From Clostridiales bacterium (lineage in GTDB: Bacteria; Bacillota; Clostridia; Lachnospirales; Lachnospiraceae): 64,000 nt of DNA. The notes under the pieces are model-generated. The model was not told where the DNA came from and ran no database searches. It worked only from the letters and a program-made list of their open reading frames with translations. The stretch lies in NCBI GenBank assembly GCA_018372435.1, contig JAHAJA010000004.1, positions 62,001-126,000 of the forward strand, written 5' to 3'. Below, piece by piece: positions 62,462 through 64,000 of this stretch (its first letter is position 1; each line of letters begins with the position of its first letter). Both the position numbers and the translations under genes were made by a program.

Positions 62462-62654
62462 AGATTAGGCAATTGCGAAATAGGTGAACCTTTTATCCCT
62501 AATGTAAAAAACTTAAGGTTTTATTAATTATTCCAAATTGACTTATGTTTGCCAAAGTATCCATTTATTATGTTTATGAATAATGGGTATGAGTGTAACT
62601 AGATAGAGGTTTTTAGAAAAGAGGAAAAATATGAATGCTACTTGGAGGACAGTG

Positions 62655-64000
62655 ATGAAAGACAGAAAGAAAAGTAAAAAACTACACAACATAAGTAGAA
62701 TTACCTGTCGCCTTATTGTATTATCGATGATTGCATGTCTGTTTGCCTACAGGGGTGATAAGAATACAATCAATGCAGCAGAGGGCGATACAGCAGATTT
62801 ACGGTTTATATTTACGACAGATATACATGGTCAGTTAAACAACATGGATTACGAGACTGGTAACACGTATTCAACTGGTGGATTAACGAAAGCCTATACA
62901 TTAATTAAGAATGCGAGAAAAGAAGTAAGTAGCTCGAATTATTTAACATTTGATATTGGTGATGTTCTATATGATTATTCAACGGAGTACATCTTCTCTG
63001 AAAATCAAAAAGCAGTACAGCCAATATATCAAGCTATGAAGAAAATTGGTTATGATGCAATAACATTAGGAAACCATGATTTTGACTATGGTTATGAGTA
63101 TATCTTAAATCAAATTAAGAATGCTGGTTTAAGTAATGTAACCGTTGTTTCCAATGTATATGATTCAAAAACAAGTGAACCAGTATGGAATGAGAATCTA
63201 ATTATTACAAAGAAGGTTACAACGGATTCTGGAAAAACAGCAACTGTTAAGGTGGGAGTAATAGGAGAGACAATACCTAAACTATCAACGAAGACAGAAA
63301 GTTATCTAGGAGTATTGAAAACAGAAGATATCGTTGAGAGTGTTAAGAAACAAACAAGTATATTGAAAGCAAAGGGCGCTGATGTAATCGTAGTACTTGC
63401 CCATTCAGGATTTGGTAGTGAAGATGCGGACCTTAACTTCAAGAATGTGTCTTATGCAATTACAGAGATACCAGAAGTTGACGCCGTTTTATGTGGACAT
63501 GAGCATAGAATTTTCCCTAATGAAGATAAGACGACTACACATTATCAGCTTCCAGGTGTTAATAAAGATACTAGTTTAGTAAATGGTAAAGTTTTAGTTA
63601 TGGCAAACGACCGTGGTAAGAGCATTGGTATTGCTGACTTAAAACTTAATATCACGGGAAGTGGTAAGGTAACAGTTGCAAGTGGTAAAGGTGAAGTACG
63701 CCAAGTTTCAAAGTACAATCCATCACCGGATAATTCACTTAATAGTTTCTATGGAGACTGGGAGAGCAAATTACTTGACTATACAAAGAAAGAAATAGCA
63801 GTGCTTGATAGTGATACTAGATTAACAAGTTATTTTGGTTATGTTCAAGATAATGCCTCTATACAGTTGGTGAATGATGCAAAGCTAAGCTATGCTCACA
63901 AATATCTTAATACCGTTAAACCAGAATATAAAGATTATCCTGTAATTGCAGCTTCGCAGTACTATAAGTATGGTGTTAACTCTGTTGATGATTATGCCAA
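62655..64000 (+). CDS. Secreted 5'-nucleotidase-type metallophosphatase (3' end outside window)
   Basis: The frame stays open to the last base, so only about 448 N-terminal residues are present. ATG 62655 has GGAGG six bases upstream; an in-frame ATG at 62631 after GAGGAA is the alternative. The signal peptide is RLIVLSMIACLFAY with cleavage near NAAEG. The metallophosphoesterase domain shows TTDIHGQL, DIGDV, TLGNHDFDYG, VLAHSGFG and LCGHEHRIF, the metal ligands of the UshA/CpdB family that hydrolyse extracellular nucleotides or 2',3'-cyclic nucleotides. The 5'-nucleotidase C-terminal domain begins after about residue 360 (around SLNSFYGDW). CpdB-like versus UshA-like specificity cannot be settled here. 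Confidence 0.88.
   Translation, partial: MKDRKKSKKLHNISRITCRLIVLSMIACLFAYRGDKNTINAAEGDTADLRFIFTTDIHGQLNNMDYETGNTYSTGGLTKAYTLIKNARKEVSSSNYLTFDIGDVLYDYSTEYIFSENQKAVQPIYQAMKKIGYDAITLGNHDFDYGYEYILNQIKNAGLSNVTVVSNVYDSKTSEPVWNENLIITKKVTTDSGKTATVKVGVIGETIPKLSTKTESYLGVLKTEDIVESVKKQTSILKAKGADVIVVLAHSGFGSEDADLNFKNVSYAITEIPEVDAVLCGHEHRIFPNEDKTTTHYQLPGVNKDTSLVNGKVLVMANDRGKSIGIADLKLNITGSGKVTVASGKGEVRQVSKYNPSPDNSLNSFYGDWESKLLDYTKKEIAVLDSDTRLTSYFGYVQDNASIQLVNDAKLSYAHKYLNTVKPEYKDYPVIAASQYYKYGVNSVDDYA

Overview
This AT-rich 64 kb window looks like the chromosome of an anaerobic, spore-forming Gram-positive bacterium of the Lachnospiraceae / Clostridium cluster XIVa type. That rests on protein character: large Ig-like surface proteins without SLH domains, a SleB-type cortex hydrolase, VanRS-like two-component proteins, and a cell-wall glycan locus with an ABC exporter. 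No rRNA, tRNA or CRISPR array was found. The genus is not proven from sequence alone.

Layout. 1-1892: 3' part of pheT. 2131-7222: tandem pair of secreted Ig-like surface proteins. 7427-8405: VanZ-like and small membrane proteins with hairpins between them. 8567-14715: VanRS-like two-component system followed by a lipoprotein, an ABC ATPase and an ABC permease, probably one unit. 14886-15704 (minus): AP2-type DNA-binding protein that looks like a dead HNH-AP2 homing endonuclease. 16296-19025: SleB-like hydrolase and thrC. 19733-30936: two paralogous, strongly codon-biased S-layer-like genes pointing toward each other, enclosing three paralogous O-antigen-ligase/Wzy_C-type membrane proteins. 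31314-32549 (minus): tyrosine recombinase with paired ACACCA repeats at both edges. 32948-35208: two-gene ABC exporter.

35380-51570 is a long plus-strand glycan operon behind a clear promoter and a leader hairpin. It encodes an initiating sugar-phosphate transferase, an epimerase, three GT2 enzymes, a Wzt-like ATPase with a cargo-binding tail, a methyltransferase with a C-terminal coiled coil, a Wzm-like permease with an extra ectodomain, gmhB, a GT2-GT2-GT9 fusion, gmhA, hldE, hldD and glf. The set predicts ADP-L-glycero-D-manno-heptose synthesis, heptosyl transfer, and ABC export of a capped glycan in a Gram-positive. 52350-56216 (minus) is a complete dTDP-L-rhamnose operon (rfbA, B, D, C). 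Beyond it are a MerR-methyltransferase fusion, a tiny Trp/Gly/Pro-rich protein, a CapD-like dehydratase, a 20-heptad coiled-coil protein, galU, and the start of a secreted 5'-nucleotidase-type metallophosphatase running off the window end.

Together the genes form a cell-surface region: S-layer-like proteins, candidate enzymes that could glycosylate them, nucleotide-sugar supply (ADP-heptose, dTDP-rhamnose, UDP-glucose, UDP-galactofuranose) and export. The intergenic gaps around the rhamnose genes and galU carry long mosaic palindromes that share modules with one another. These and the recombinase-associated repeats beside an S-layer gene are the least explained sequences here.
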